From Actinomyces oris (GTDB lineage: Bacteria > Actinomycetota > Actinomycetes > Actinomycetales > Actinomycetaceae), in assembly GCF_001937665.1 (NCBI RefSeq), contig NZ_MSKL01000010.1, positions 1 to 63,187 of the forward strand: a stretch of 63,187 nt of DNA. Direction: 5' to 3'. A program made the translations under genes and the position numbers. The notes under the pieces were generated by a model that saw nothing but the letters and a program-made list of their open reading frames with translations, ran no database searches and was not told the DNA's origin. Positions 8,581 to 17,416 of this stretch are shown here, piece by piece. Positions within the stretch are counted from its first letter, which is position 1, and each line of letters opens with the position of its first letter.

Positions 8581-9629
8581 GTCCGAACACCAGTGACACC
8601 AGTGCTTCTGCGGGCCTGTCGGTGCGCGGGCTCGCCGTGACCTACGGGGACCTGCGCGCCGTCGACGGCGTCGACCTGGAGGTGGCCGCCGGTGAGGTCG
8701 TCGCCCTCCTGGGGGCCTCGGGCTCCGGCAAGTCCTCCCTGCTGCGGGCGGTGGCCGGCCTGGAGGACGTGGCCGACGGCGAGGTCGCCTGGGACGGACG
8801 GAGCATGGTGCGTGTGCCCGTCCACAAGCGCGGCTTCGGCCTCATGTTCCAGGACGGCCAGCTCTTCGAGCACCGCAACGTCGGCAGCAACATCGCCTAC
8901 GGGCTCACCGACCTGCCGCGCGCCCAGCGGGGCGAGCGGGTGCGCGAGATGCTCGACCTCGTCGGCCTGCCCGGCTTCGAGCGGCGACGCGTGACGACCC
9001 TGTCCGGCGGGCAGGCCCAGCGGGTGGCCCTGGCCCGGGCGCTGGCGCCGGCGCCGAGGCTCCTGCTGCTCGACGAGCCCCTGTCCGCCCTGGACCGGGC
9101 CCTGCGCGAGCAGCTGGCCACCGACGTGCGCGCCATCCTGCGTGAGGGCGGCACCACGGCGCTCTACGTCACCCACGACCAGGACGAGGCCATGACCGTG
9201 GCCGACCGGGTCGGCGTCATGGAGGCCGGCCGGCTCCTGCGCCTGGACACCCCCCAGCGCCTGTGGGCCGACCCCGGCAGCAGCAAGGTGGCGCGGTTCC
9301 TGGGATTCGACGTCGTCGGCGACCTCGCCCTCGCGCCCGGTGCGCTGCGCGTGGCTGAGGCCGCGGAGGGGGAGCCCGCGGAGACGCTGCCGGCCACCGT
9401 ACTGGCCTCGCGACTGCGCCGCGGCCAGTGGGAGGCCGAGGTCGAGCTCGACCCCGAGCGGCTTGCCGAGCTGGTGGGGCTGGTGGGGTTGGCCGGCCCG
9501 GACGGCGTCGGGGCTGATGCCCCCGATGGGCGCGAGCCTGCCCGCGCCACCGCCCTGACTCAGTGCCCCCTCACTCCTGGTGCGCACGTCGCCCTGAGCC
9601 TCGACCCTGCCCGCGCCGCCCGCCTGTAA
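8577..9629 (+). CDS. thiQ: Thiamine ABC transporter, ATPase subunit
   Basis: A 350-residue ATP-binding subunit that powers ThiP. Visible motifs are Walker A GASGSGKSS near residue 40, the Q loop (MFQDGQLF), signature LSGGQAQRVALARAL, Walker B LLLLDEPLSALD, and the switch histidine in YVTHDQDEAM. The start ATG overlaps the thiP stop (ATGA), so translation is coupled. At 350 residues it is longer than the compact ThiQ of enteric bacteria: the C-terminal 110 residues after FLGFDVVG may form a TOBE-like regulatory domain. The extreme C terminus is Ala/Pro-rich. Assignment to thiamine rests mainly on operon context with thiB and the riboswitch. Confidence 0.93.
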   Translation: MSPNTSDTSASAGLSVRGLAVTYGDLRAVDGVDLEVAAGEVVALLGASGSGKSSLLRAVAGLEDVADGEVAWDGRSMVRVPVHKRGFGLMFQDGQLFEHRNVGSNIAYGLTDLPRAQRGERVREMLDLVGLPGFERRRVTTLSGGQAQRVALARALAPAPRLLLLDEPLSALDRALREQLATDVRAILREGGTTALYVTHDQDEAMTVADRVGVMEAGRLLRLDTPQRLWADPGSSKVARFLGFDVVGDLALAPGALRVAEAAEGEPAETLPATVLASRLRRGQWEAEVELDPERLAELVGLVGLAGPDGVGADAPDGREPARATALTQCPLTPGAHVALSLDPARAARL

Positions 9630-9675
9630 AGCGGGCCCCGTCGTCGGCCCCATCGTCGGCCCCATCGTCGAGGTC

Positions 9676-9741
9676 GTACCTTAAGTGCCCCGTTCGAGGG
9701 GTAAAGGGTGCGAACGTGCGACCCACCCTACGAACGCGCGG
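9676..9741. repeat. Dispersed repeat family A, copy 3
   Basis: A shorter copy with the core CGTTCGAGGGGTAAAGGG and the complementary arm CCCTACGAACGCGCG. It lies between thiQ and a convergent small gene, and it supplies the last codons of that gene. Confidence 0.8.
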
Positions 9742-10055
9742 GGCTGCCTCAGGTCGACTCGACGAAAGCCCGGTAGTGCTCCGGGTGCTTGCGCTGGAGG
9801 ACTTCCGCCCCCGGTTGGACGGTGCAGAAACGCTGTCATGACGCGGATGACCAGGGTTGCTCGGATGCCTCCGAGCGTCACCGCTGTGAGCGCGACCGCC
9901 CCGTAGACCTCGCCCCGTGGGTCCCGGAGGCGAAGCACGTGCTGGCGCAGGCAGACGTAGTAGATGATGAGGCCGATGGCCAGGACTGACCAGATGATCA
10001 GCGCCGTCTTGACGTGGGGCCTGGAAACCGTGCCCTGAGGGGCCGACGACGTCAT
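9681..10055 (-). CDS. Small two-helix membrane protein, hypothetical
   Basis: A 124-residue predicted membrane protein. Two hydrophobic segments are visible, VKTALIIWSVLAIGLIIYYVCL (residues 15-36) and VYGAVALTAVTLGGIRATLVI (50-70), followed by a Pro/Gly-rich soluble tail. The last 20 or so codons fall inside repeat A copy 3, so the repeat has given or replaced the natural C terminus. No good ribosome binding site precedes the ATG at 10055, and the true start may differ. No family is recognised. Being convergent with thiQ, it is not part of the thiamine operon. Confidence 0.5.
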   Translation of the reverse strand: MTSSAPQGTVSRPHVKTALIIWSVLAIGLIIYYVCLRQHVLRLRDPRGEVYGAVALTAVTLGGIRATLVIRVMTAFLHRPTGGGSPPAQAPGALPGFRRVDLRQPRAFVGWVARSHPLPLERGT

Positions 10056-10589
10056 AGGAGGCCGGTAGAAGGCCGGGTGCCTGAAGGTCTACTGACACCC
10101 GTGGACGGGCAGCCTCAACCTATCGGCCTGGGTGGGGAGGCTCAAGCACTCTCTGCCGCCGACCGTCCACCCGATCTTTTAGATAACGGAGAGGTTGCGG
10201 GCGGCGTCATGACCAGCGCTTTCGCGCCAGCACCAACACTATGATCCTTATCACTCACCGACATGTCTCGGCCCGCTCCGGTGCGGGTCCCACCGGGACT
10301 TTTCTCCTGCATGGCGTCGCCGTTGTGGGCGGACGAGAAGCCGCGTCGTCGGAGGAATGGCAAGGGGGAGTCCTGCCCGGATGCTGAGCCTTGCGAGGCC
10401 CAAAGATCACGAACAGGTCGCAGTTGAAGTCTCCAGTTGAGTAGCATCCACAGTGCTGGCAGCCGTCGGCGCCTCTGCGCTGGGCCTGTGCGTCGGCGTC
10501 GTCGCCGGCCTCGGGTCGCGTGTCCACACCCTCGGCAATCGGCGCCTTCCTCAGTGATAATCCCGATCCTCCACCGCAAGGAGCCTGAC
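10056..10589. other. Divergent intergenic region, nothing recognised
   Basis: 534 bases between the start of the minus-strand small membrane gene and the plus-strand zinc-ribbon gene. It presumably holds promoters for both. No repeat copy, RNA or regulatory palindrome was recognised. Confidence 0.5.
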
Positions 10590-11645
10590 ATGTCCGCCTA
10601 CGTCCGCTACTACCGGCGGCTTCAGGCACTCACTCAGCGCCTGAGCACCTACCTGGACCGGTTGGAGGCTCGCGCCCGGGAGTTCGGCGTCAGCTCGGCC
10701 CGCACCGCGATGGAGATGCAGATCACCGACCCGGCCTCCGTCTCCGCCTTCCGTTCGGAGGTCGAGGCCCAGATCATGTTCCTGCACACCAAGGCCCAGC
10801 GGGTCTTCGCCAAGCACTTCGCCCCTTTCCTGGACATCGACGCCGACCTGTCCATCGAGGAGGACCGCCAGCTCTCCGCCCGCCTCCAGGACGCGGCCAA
10901 CCTCGTGGCCGGCTTCGAGGTGCGCCTGCGCAACATCATCGAAGAGGTCTTCGCCCCCGGCCGCGCCGAGCAGGCCCGCGAGGAGTGGAACCGGGCGATG
11001 ACCGACTGGCGTCAGGCCCAGTTCTCCTTCACCTGCGACAAGTGCGGCGACCCGGTGCCGCTTCCCGAGCTCTACCACATGCCGGTGTTCATCACCTGCC
11101 CGCGCTGCAAGTCGCGCGTGGCCTTCCAGCCCACCGAGGCCATGGCGGCCGCACCCACCTGGGCCAAGGAGGTCGCCAAGACCACCTGCTACGCCGAGTG
11201 GCAGAAGTCCGAGTCGGAGCAGTCCGCCGAGGAGGGGGTGGGCCTGGCCTTCTTCTACTACGTCGACTACGCCATTGCCCACCACCTCATGATGAACCGT
11301 CTGCTGCCCTTCTACGTGCGCTCCGAGGGCGGCCAGGAGGCTCTGCGCCGCGATGTGCGCAACGCGCTGGAGACCCGCACCCACCAGCTGCGCCCCGACG
11401 AGGTCTCCCCCCAGTACCACGCCATGGAGTACGTCAACTTCATGGGCGGTCTGGGCCGCTCGGCCCAGATCCTGGGCCAGGAGGGCCTCGACGACCGCCG
11501 TCAGCTCATCCTCCAGACGGTGCGCGACATCATGCGTCCCGACGAGCCCCTGGCCCGCGCCATCCTGGACAACACCTTCACCGAGGAGCTGTGGAGCCAG
11601 CAGGCCCACGCCGCCGACCAGCTCTCCTGCGAGGTGCCCCGCTAG
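10590..11645 (+). CDS. Zinc-ribbon protein of unknown function
   Basis: A 351-residue soluble protein. The N-terminal half (residues 1-145) is helical and probably coiled-coil-like, rich in Arg, Glu and Ala. A four-cysteine zinc ribbon follows at about residues 150-180 (FTCDKCGDP...ITCPRCKSR), then a second helical domain with the aromatic patch VGLAFFYYVDYAIAHH. There is no signal peptide. AAGGAG lies nine bases before the chosen ATG; the upstream in-frame Arg-rich sequence is rejected. It is the first gene of a co-directional group with a disordered protein, two YbjN proteins and a repeat protein. The zinc ribbon suggests nucleic-acid or protein binding, but no family is claimed. Confidence 0.8.
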   Translation: MSAYVRYYRRLQALTQRLSTYLDRLEARAREFGVSSARTAMEMQITDPASVSAFRSEVEAQIMFLHTKAQRVFAKHFAPFLDIDADLSIEEDRQLSARLQDAANLVAGFEVRLRNIIEEVFAPGRAEQAREEWNRAMTDWRQAQFSFTCDKCGDPVPLPELYHMPVFITCPRCKSRVAFQPTEAMAAAPTWAKEVAKTTCYAEWQKSESEQSAEEGVGLAFFYYVDYAIAHHLMMNRLLPFYVRSEGGQEALRRDVRNALETRTHQLRPDEVSPQYHAMEYVNFMGGLGRSAQILGQEGLDDRRQLILQTVRDIMRPDEPLARAILDNTFTEELWSQQAHAADQLSCEVPR

Positions 11646-11806
11646 CGTTCCTACCCGCCGTCCGTCCGGCCTGGCTCTCAGGCGGCGCGCAGACGGCTCG
11701 AGTCCGACGGCGCACCGCGCGACTCCTTCGCCGTCCCGTCGATGTGTCAGTTCTTCGTTCCCCGTTCGGCCCGACGCCGTTCGACACCATTCCCGAAAGG
11801 ACCACC

Positions 11807-12286
11807 ATGGTCGGCTTCCGCAAGAAGTCCCAAGACAGCTCCTCCTCCCGGTCATCCGACGCCAGGGCGGAGGGGCGAGCAGGGGCCGCCTCCTCGGGCG
11901 CTGCCCAGCGCGCCCGTGCGGGGCGCAACGACCCTGCTGCACGCGCCGGCAAAGGGCGACGAGGCCTGGCCGCCGGCCGCCGCGGCTACAAGACCTCCGA
12001 TGAGATGGACTCACGGTGCCTGACCCTGGCCGAATCGGCCTCCGGGGTCCTGGGCCGCTCCCTGGACCAGGCGCTGGGGCGACTCCCGGACGGCCCCGGC
12101 GCCCCCGCCTCCTCCAGAGGCCCTGCCGGACCGACGGGCGCGACCGCGGGGAACCGGCCCAACGCCGTCGGCGCCCCGGACTCGACTAGGGGTCGGGGGG
12201 CTTCTGCGGGTAGCGTGCGCAGTGCACAGGTCGGCGCCGGCCAGGTCGACACGGTCGCGGACATCGCCTCCGACATCGAGTTCTGA
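11807..12286 (+). CDS. Disordered basic protein, hypothetical
   Basis: A 159-residue protein of low complexity: Ser/Lys-rich at the start (FRKKSQDSSSSRSSD), then Ala/Arg/Gly-rich, with one possible helix (SDEMDSRCLTLAESASGVLGRSLDQALGRL) and an acidic C terminus (VDTVADIASDIEF). GAAAGG lies about seven bases before the ATG. It has no signal sequence or known domain. It sits 160 bases after the zinc-ribbon gene and 120 before the first YbjN gene. Long disorder with short ordered ends would suit an adaptor or a chaperone client, which is speculation from context only. Confidence 0.6.
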   Translation: MVGFRKKSQDSSSSRSSDARAEGRAGAASSGAAQRARAGRNDPAARAGKGRRGLAAGRRGYKTSDEMDSRCLTLAESASGVLGRSLDQALGRLPDGPGAPASSRGPAGPTGATAGNRPNAVGAPDSTRGRGASAGSVRSAQVGAGQVDTVADIASDIEF

Positions 12287-12407
12287 AGGCCCGTCCTGCG
12301 CCACCACCGGCCCCGAGCCGGACAACCAGCCGCGCCGCGCACCCCGGTGGCGCCATCCGCACCGCACCCGCATCACGCCCCGCATCGGGAAGGAGGCGAG
12401 AGATCCC

Positions 12408-12848
12408 ATGAGCGCGCAACCGGCTCTGACCCTGGAGAGGGTTGAGAACTGGCTGTCCCGGCACGGCATCGCCGCCGGCCCCGAGGAGGACGGCGCCGTC
12501 TTCATGGGATTCCCGGGCTGCGACATCGGCGTCTACCTCCACGACGAGGAGGCCGCCCTCGTCGTGGCCGGCATGTGGCGCGGGCGCCCGGCGGCCGAGC
12601 GTCTCGATGAGATGCGCACCTTCATCGATGCCCAGCACCGCTCCACCTACGGCCCGGATCTGGCCGTCACCCCCGCCCAGGACCCCAGTCGGCTCCTGCT
12701 GAGCACCCAGATCGTGGCCTACATCGGCGCAGGCATGAGCGAGGCCCAGCTCGACACCTTCATGGACATGGGCCTGGGCATGACCCGCGCCTTCTTCTCC
12801 ACCGTGGAGGAGCGCTTCCCCGAGCTCGTCACCTGGGAGGAGGACTGA
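12408..12848 (+). CDS. YbjN-domain protein 1
   Basis: A 146-residue protein matching the bacterial YbjN family, which has a fold like type III secretion chaperones. The pattern is clear: an N-terminal helix (LTLERVENWLSRHGI), strands with hydrophobic alternation (DGAVFMGF, IGVYLHDEEAALVVAGMWRG), the segment AERLDEMRTFIDAQHRST, and a C-terminal helix beginning GMSEAQLDTFMDMGLGMTRAFFSTVEERFPEL. The start ATG follows GGAAGGAGG. Its TGA overlaps the next start (TGATG), so the two YbjN proteins are translated together and may act as a heterodimer. YbjN proteins bind partners rather than catalyse; the partner is unknown. Confidence 0.85.
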   Translation: MSAQPALTLERVENWLSRHGIAAGPEEDGAVFMGFPGCDIGVYLHDEEAALVVAGMWRGRPAAERLDEMRTFIDAQHRSTYGPDLAVTPAQDPSRLLLSTQIVAYIGAGMSEAQLDTFMDMGLGMTRAFFSTVEERFPELVTWEED

Positions 12849-13633
12849 TGGCCTGGTGGAATCAGCCGGAGGGGTCGGTGACCCCGACCGTGACCCTCAG
12901 GCGGCTCGCCGCCTGGCTGGCCGCACGCGGTCACCGCTACGACATCGACCTGTCCGAGGGGGTGGTGCGCTTCTCGGTGGCCGGATTCGACTACGCGCTC
13001 ATGGTGGTCGACCGCCGGATCCTCGCCGTGCGCGCCCACCACCAGCTCGCCGCCGCCCTCCCGGGAACCGCGGAGCTCTCGCGGGTGCGAACCGTGGCCC
13101 AGGAGGTCTCCAGCGGCCGGCTCATCCCTGCCCTCTACACCGAGGTCGACGACGCCGGCCTGGGCCTGTGCGCCGAGGTCCTCACCAACATCGGTGCCGG
13201 GCTCGACGACGCCCAGCTGGCCGGCACCCTGGACTTCATCATCGACGGCGTCGAGGAGGCCCTGCGCGAGGTCCTCAGCCTTCTTGTGGCCGAGGAGGCC
13301 GATGCCGACAGGCGGCCCGTCGTCGAGCTGGGGATCACGGCCGGGATGGGAGTTGACGGTGAAGGCGACGGGGCGACCGTGATCGCCCTGCCCGAGGCAC
13401 CCCAGCCCGTCCGGTCCGCCGGCAATGCCGCGGCGGTGGCGGGAGGGCCCGCACGCATGAGCGCGCAGACTCCAGCGGGGGCGATGACGGAGGGCGTGCC
13501 CGCCGACATGGCGGATGCAACGGTGGAGATGGCGGCCGTTGTCGACGGGCCGGGCCCCGGTGCCCCGGGTGATGCTGAGGGCGGAACCGGGGTTGAGACA
13601 ACCAACACCTCCAAGCCTCTGCTCGTGTCCTAG
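12848..13633 (+). CDS. YbjN-domain protein 2 with long tail
   Basis: A 261-residue paralogue of the preceding gene. Residues 1-150 repeat the YbjN layout: VTLRRLAAWLAARGH, strand-rich centre (VVRFSVAGFDYALMVVDRRILAVRAHH), and the C-terminal helix segment GLDDAQLAGTLDFIIDGVEEALREV. Residues 160-261 are an Ala/Gly/Met-rich tail without recognised structure. The ATG overlaps the stop of YbjN protein 1 by one base, a strong sign of coupled translation and paired function. The tail distinguishes the two subunits and could mediate contact with the downstream repeat protein, which is inference only. Confidence 0.82.
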   Translation: MAWWNQPEGSVTPTVTLRRLAAWLAARGHRYDIDLSEGVVRFSVAGFDYALMVVDRRILAVRAHHQLAAALPGTAELSRVRTVAQEVSSGRLIPALYTEVDDAGLGLCAEVLTNIGAGLDDAQLAGTLDFIIDGVEEALREVLSLLVAEEADADRRPVVELGITAGMGVDGEGDGATVIALPEAPQPVRSAGNAAAVAGGPARMSAQTPAGAMTEGVPADMADATVEMAAVVDGPGPGAPGDAEGGTGVETTNTSKPLLVS

Positions 13634-14021
13634 CGCACGCGGGTCTCGCGGACCCGGCGCCGCGACATCCGTTGGGAACACTGGTGCGATGGGAGTCGCC
13701 ATCAGGCCGGCCGGCCCTGGAGCCGGTCGGCCCGGGCGTGGTGCCCGGCTCCGACATGCCCCGCGACCGAGTTGCCGCTCGCCGCAGCGGTAGCGGATTC
13801 TATAACTGTTCGGTAACACTGGACGTCGGATGACCGCCCTCTGGACGAAAGGAGCCCGATATGCCCATGCCACCGTTCACCGGTGAGCGGTGCGGGACGA
13901 CGCTCCTCCCACGGCGTCCCTGGGGTGCGCGGACCGCATTCCGTGCGTTCTTGCAGCACACGGTGGGAGCCTTCGCCTCATGACGGTGCAACGTCAGGCT
14001 CCGCCCGGAAGGACAGACTCC
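13634..14021 (+). other. Intergenic region before repeat-protein gene
   Basis: 388 bases. It contains TATAACT near 13800, the best promoter-like element, though no well-spaced -35 box is obvious. Short frames here have no support. Confidence 0.4.
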
Positions 14022-17000
14022 ATGACCACACGCGAAGACATCCTCGAGCGTCTGGCCTACGCCGATGCCCTCGGTCACGGCCCCCAGACCTCGGCCCTCA
14101 TCGCGGAGGCCGTCAGCTGGGCGGACGCACTGGGTGATGAGGACCTGCGGATCGCCGCCCGGCTGGCTCTGACTGAGGCCTACCAGCAGGGCAACGAGGC
14201 ATGGAAGGCGCTGGCCCCCTTCGTGTGGAACCTCGGCCGCTACCAGCGCCACCCCGAGGCCTTCGACGACGCTCAGGTGCGCACCTTGCACTGGCACTTC
14301 AAGTGGGCCGTGGCCGTGGCGGGTGCCAACCCCAGGGTCTCCAAGGACAAGGTGCGTCAGCTCGAGGCCAGTCTCGAGGAGTTCTATCGCGCCGAGGGCG
14401 CCTCCATGCACGTCGTCCACGGCGAGCGCGCCTCGGTCGCCGGCCTGCTGGGGCTCGAGGAGGAGGCCGCCGAGGAGCTGGCCGCCTGGCGGGCCACCCA
14501 CCGCGACGAGAACGCCGACTGCGAGGGCTGCGACCCCATGCGTCAGGTCGCCTTCGCCTACCGCACCGAGGCGTGGGAGCTGGCCGTGGCCACGGCCGTG
14601 CCCGTGCTGACCGGCGCCGTCGGCTGCAACGTGCAGCCCCAGACCACGCAGTCCCTCGCGCTGCTGCCCCTGCTGGCCTCCGGTCGGCCCCGGGCGGCCT
14701 GGGAGGCGCACCTGCGCTCCTATCGGGAGATCCGCCGCAGTCCTAAGGCCCTCATCTCCCTGTCCTACCACCTGGAGTACCTGGCTCTCGTGGGGCGGGT
14801 GGACCGGGGCCTGGAGATCCTGCGCCGTCACCTGCCCTGGCTGGCTCAGGCCGAGTCCGCCTACGTGCTGCTGTCGGCCCTGCGCGGCATGAGCCTGGTG
14901 CTGCGCGAGGCCGAGCGGGCCGGCCGCGGCGAGGAGGCGCTCGGCGTCGAGGTCCCGGCCGCCGACCTGTGGTACCCGCTGCCGGGGCTGGAGGCCTCCA
15001 CCACCATCTCGCGCGTCTATGCCGAGATGACCGGCTGGGCCCGGCGCCTGGCCCAGCAGTTCGATACGCGCAACGGCAACTCCACCATCTCCGACCACCT
15101 GGAGCGCTCCCTGGCCCGGGCCGCCTTCGACGCCGCCCCCGGCGCGGTCCACGGGCTGGGTGTGGAGGTCGACCTCCTGGAGCCCTCCGAGGAGCTGCCC
15201 GAGCCGGCCCAGACGAGCCTGACCGTGAACGAGGACGGTGCCGAGCCCGACGTCGCCTCCCTCCTGGGCCTCGTGGCCGACGACAATGGCCTGGTCCAGG
15301 AGCACGCGCCCCGCACGACGTCGTCGAGCCAGGAGGGGGCCGGCCGTCGCGCCCGCGCCGGACGCACCGCTACCAGCCACCAGGGCGGCGACGAGCCCTT
15401 CCCCCTGGTGGACCTCGTGCGTCCCCGGCCGGTGCGCAATGGTGAGGAGGCGGTGCGCCGCTACGTCGACCACCGTCGCACCATCGGCTCCTCGACGATG
15501 GACTACTGGTACGTCGTCGACCAGGTGGCCACGCGCGACCTGCTGCCCCCGATCGGTGAGGAGATCCCGGGCCTGGAGTACCACACGGGACTGCTGCGCG
15601 CCGCCGCTATGACCTGCCGCACCGAGATGGACGAGGCCATCGCCGAGCGCCTGCGGATCCGCCCTCTCATCGAGTTGGCCTTCGGGCCGCTGGGCGCCTA
15701 CTACGTGGACCTGCTCAACCTCGACAACGAGATCACCGCCGACTCCATCGCCGAGCGCTCCCAGGACGCCGTGCGCGACCAGCGCCTGCAGCGGGCCACC
15801 TCCCTCATCGGGCAGATCGAGGCCCAGGTCGAGGATCTGGTGTCCACCGAGCTGCTCGACCCCGGGGGCACCGACACCCTCGTCCTGGCCGCTGACGCCC
15901 TGCTCGTGGGGGCCTCGGTCCTCACCGACCTGCACGCCAAGGACGAGGCGCTCGGGGCGATCCAGGTCGTCGCCCGCGCCGCCGACGCCGTCCCCGAGGA
16001 CCGCCACGCCGAGCGGATGGACGACATTCTCGACATGGCGCGGGCCGAGGTCCTGGCCGAGTGCGGTGACGTCTACAACGGCTGCCTCCTGGCTGAGGAG
16101 GTCATGCGCCGCCATGAGAAGGTCTCCCCGGTCCTGGCCGCCCGCGGCCGGCGCCTGCTGGGCATCTCCTCCATGGAGGTGGGCCAGTTCGACGAGGCCA
16201 TCGCCCAGTTCCGTGAGCAGGCCAACATCATGCTGGCCGCTGGCATCACCCTGTACGCCGTGGCCTCCCTGTTGTCCCTGGGGTCGGCGCTGGAGGCCTC
16301 CGAGCGCTACCTGGAGAGCGCCGAGGTCCTGGAGTCCGCGCTGTCCCTGGCCCAGCGCAGCGGGGCCGAGAGTATCGCCCTGTACCTGCACCGGCTCCTG
16401 GCTCAGACCGGTATGGCCATGGGTGAGGAGGAGAGCGTCGCCGAGCACTCGCTGAACGCCGCCCGGATCCTGCAGGACCAGGGACGCCGGGCGCTGGCGG
16501 GGGAGTACCTCTCGCACGCGGCGATGGCCGCCTCCAACCTCAAGGACAATGTGCGCGCCGCCGCGCTGTTCCGCCAGGCCGCCGACCTGGAGGACACCCG
16601 CACCGACCAGGGCCGCCTGGACCGGGGGCGGGCGCTGCGCCGCTCGGCCAGGGCACTGGTGGACGACCTCACCCTGCCCATGGCCCGGGCTCGGCTCGAC
16701 GAGGCCCGCCAGATCATGGAGGAGGCCCGCCAGGCCTTCGCCGGCGTGGCCGACACCGAGGGTTACTCCTCGGCCTGGGAGATCGGCGACTGGCACGACG
16801 ACATGGCCTGGATCCTGTGGCGCACCGGCCAGAACTGGCAGGCCGTCCAGCACTGCGAGTCCGCCTACGACGGCTACATGGACACCGAGGACCGCGACTC
16901 GGCCTCGCGCGCCCTGTGCATGCTGGCCCGCCTGCACGCCGAGCGCGGCGAGCGCGACCAGGCACTGGCCGCCTGCGCCCGCGTGCGCGACCTGCTGGGT

Positions 17001-17066
17001 GAGCCGCACTGGGACGGGCATGACGCCCTGGAGTTCGTGGCCTCCGTGGAGGAGACGCTGCGCTGA
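14022..17066 (+). CDS. Large TPR-like repeat protein
   Basis: A 1014-residue soluble protein made almost wholly of helical repeats. TPR-like units are easiest to see in the C-terminal third, for example SSMEVGQFDEAIAQFREQANIMLAAGI, YLESAEVLESALSLAQRSGAES, QDQGRRALAGEYLSHAAMAA and HAERGERDQALAACARVRDLLGEPHW. The N-terminal 390 residues are also repeat-like, with aromatic and leucine-rich helices. Residues 400-470 form an acidic, low-complexity linker. GGAAGG lies before the chosen ATG; a 44-residue in-frame extension lacks conservation features. It closes the YbjN cluster and is the natural scaffold in that group. No catalytic motif is visible. Confidence 0.85.
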   Translation: MTTREDILERLAYADALGHGPQTSALIAEAVSWADALGDEDLRIAARLALTEAYQQGNEAWKALAPFVWNLGRYQRHPEAFDDAQVRTLHWHFKWAVAVAGANPRVSKDKVRQLEASLEEFYRAEGASMHVVHGERASVAGLLGLEEEAAEELAAWRATHRDENADCEGCDPMRQVAFAYRTEAWELAVATAVPVLTGAVGCNVQPQTTQSLALLPLLASGRPRAAWEAHLRSYREIRRSPKALISLSYHLEYLALVGRVDRGLEILRRHLPWLAQAESAYVLLSALRGMSLVLREAERAGRGEEALGVEVPAADLWYPLPGLEASTTISRVYAEMTGWARRLAQQFDTRNGNSTISDHLERSLARAAFDAAPGAVHGLGVEVDLLEPSEELPEPAQTSLTVNEDGAEPDVASLLGLVADDNGLVQEHAPRTTSSSQEGAGRRARAGRTATSHQGGDEPFPLVDLVRPRPVRNGEEAVRRYVDHRRTIGSSTMDYWYVVDQVATRDLLPPIGEEIPGLEYHTGLLRAAAMTCRTEMDEAIAERLRIRPLIELAFGPLGAYYVDLLNLDNEITADSIAERSQDAVRDQRLQRATSLIGQIEAQVEDLVSTELLDPGGTDTLVLAADALLVGASVLTDLHAKDEALGAIQVVARAADAVPEDRHAERMDDILDMARAEVLAECGDVYNGCLLAEEVMRRHEKVSPVLAARGRRLLGISSMEVGQFDEAIAQFREQANIMLAAGITLYAVASLLSLGSALEASERYLESAEVLESALSLAQRSGAESIALYLHRLLAQTGMAMGEEESVAEHSLNAARILQDQGRRALAGEYLSHAAMAASNLKDNVRAAALFRQAADLEDTRTDQGRLDRGRALRRSARALVDDLTLPMARARLDEARQIMEEARQAFAGVADTEGYSSAWEIGDWHDDMAWILWRTGQNWQAVQHCESAYDGYMDTEDRDSASRALCMLARLHAERGERDQALAACARVRDLLGEPHWDGHDALEFVASVEETLR

Positions 17067-17139
17067 CCCGTGGCGCGGGTTCCGCCTGCCTGTGATGCAG
17101 TCCCTCCCTGACCCGTGATGTTGCCCCTGCCCCGTGACC

Positions 17140-17296
17140 GGGGGCATTCGACGCGGCCGGGGGCGTGTTGTTCCGGGCGGGGGCATTCGACGCCGTCGGG
17201 GACAGGAATCCTGTCGCCCTACGCGTAGGATGTCCCCGGCCGAGAGAAAGTGCACCCCCACGCGCAGGATGTCCCCGTTGAGTGGGGAATGTCCCC
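17140..17296. repeat. GGGGAC-box palindromic array, copy 1
   Basis: G-runs begin at 17140, 17159, 17179 and 17198 (spacing 19, 20, 19). Complementary boxes begin at 17214, 17233, 17253, 17272 and 17292 (19, 20, 19, 20). The centre is the palindrome GGACAGGAATCCTGTC. This copy has diverged boxes (GGGGGCA on the left) and an extra right-hand box. It begins about 75 bases after the 3' end of the repeat-protein gene and fills most of the gap before the next gene. Confidence 0.85.
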
Positions 17297-17416
17297 GTCG
17301 GCGGGCGCGGAGTGCGAGATTCCGCCCCGTGTGAATCGGGTGACGGTGGCCGGCGCGCGAGGAATGATAAGCCTTGGGCATCACGACCCCTCGACGACCC
17401 TTCCGGGAGGCACCCC

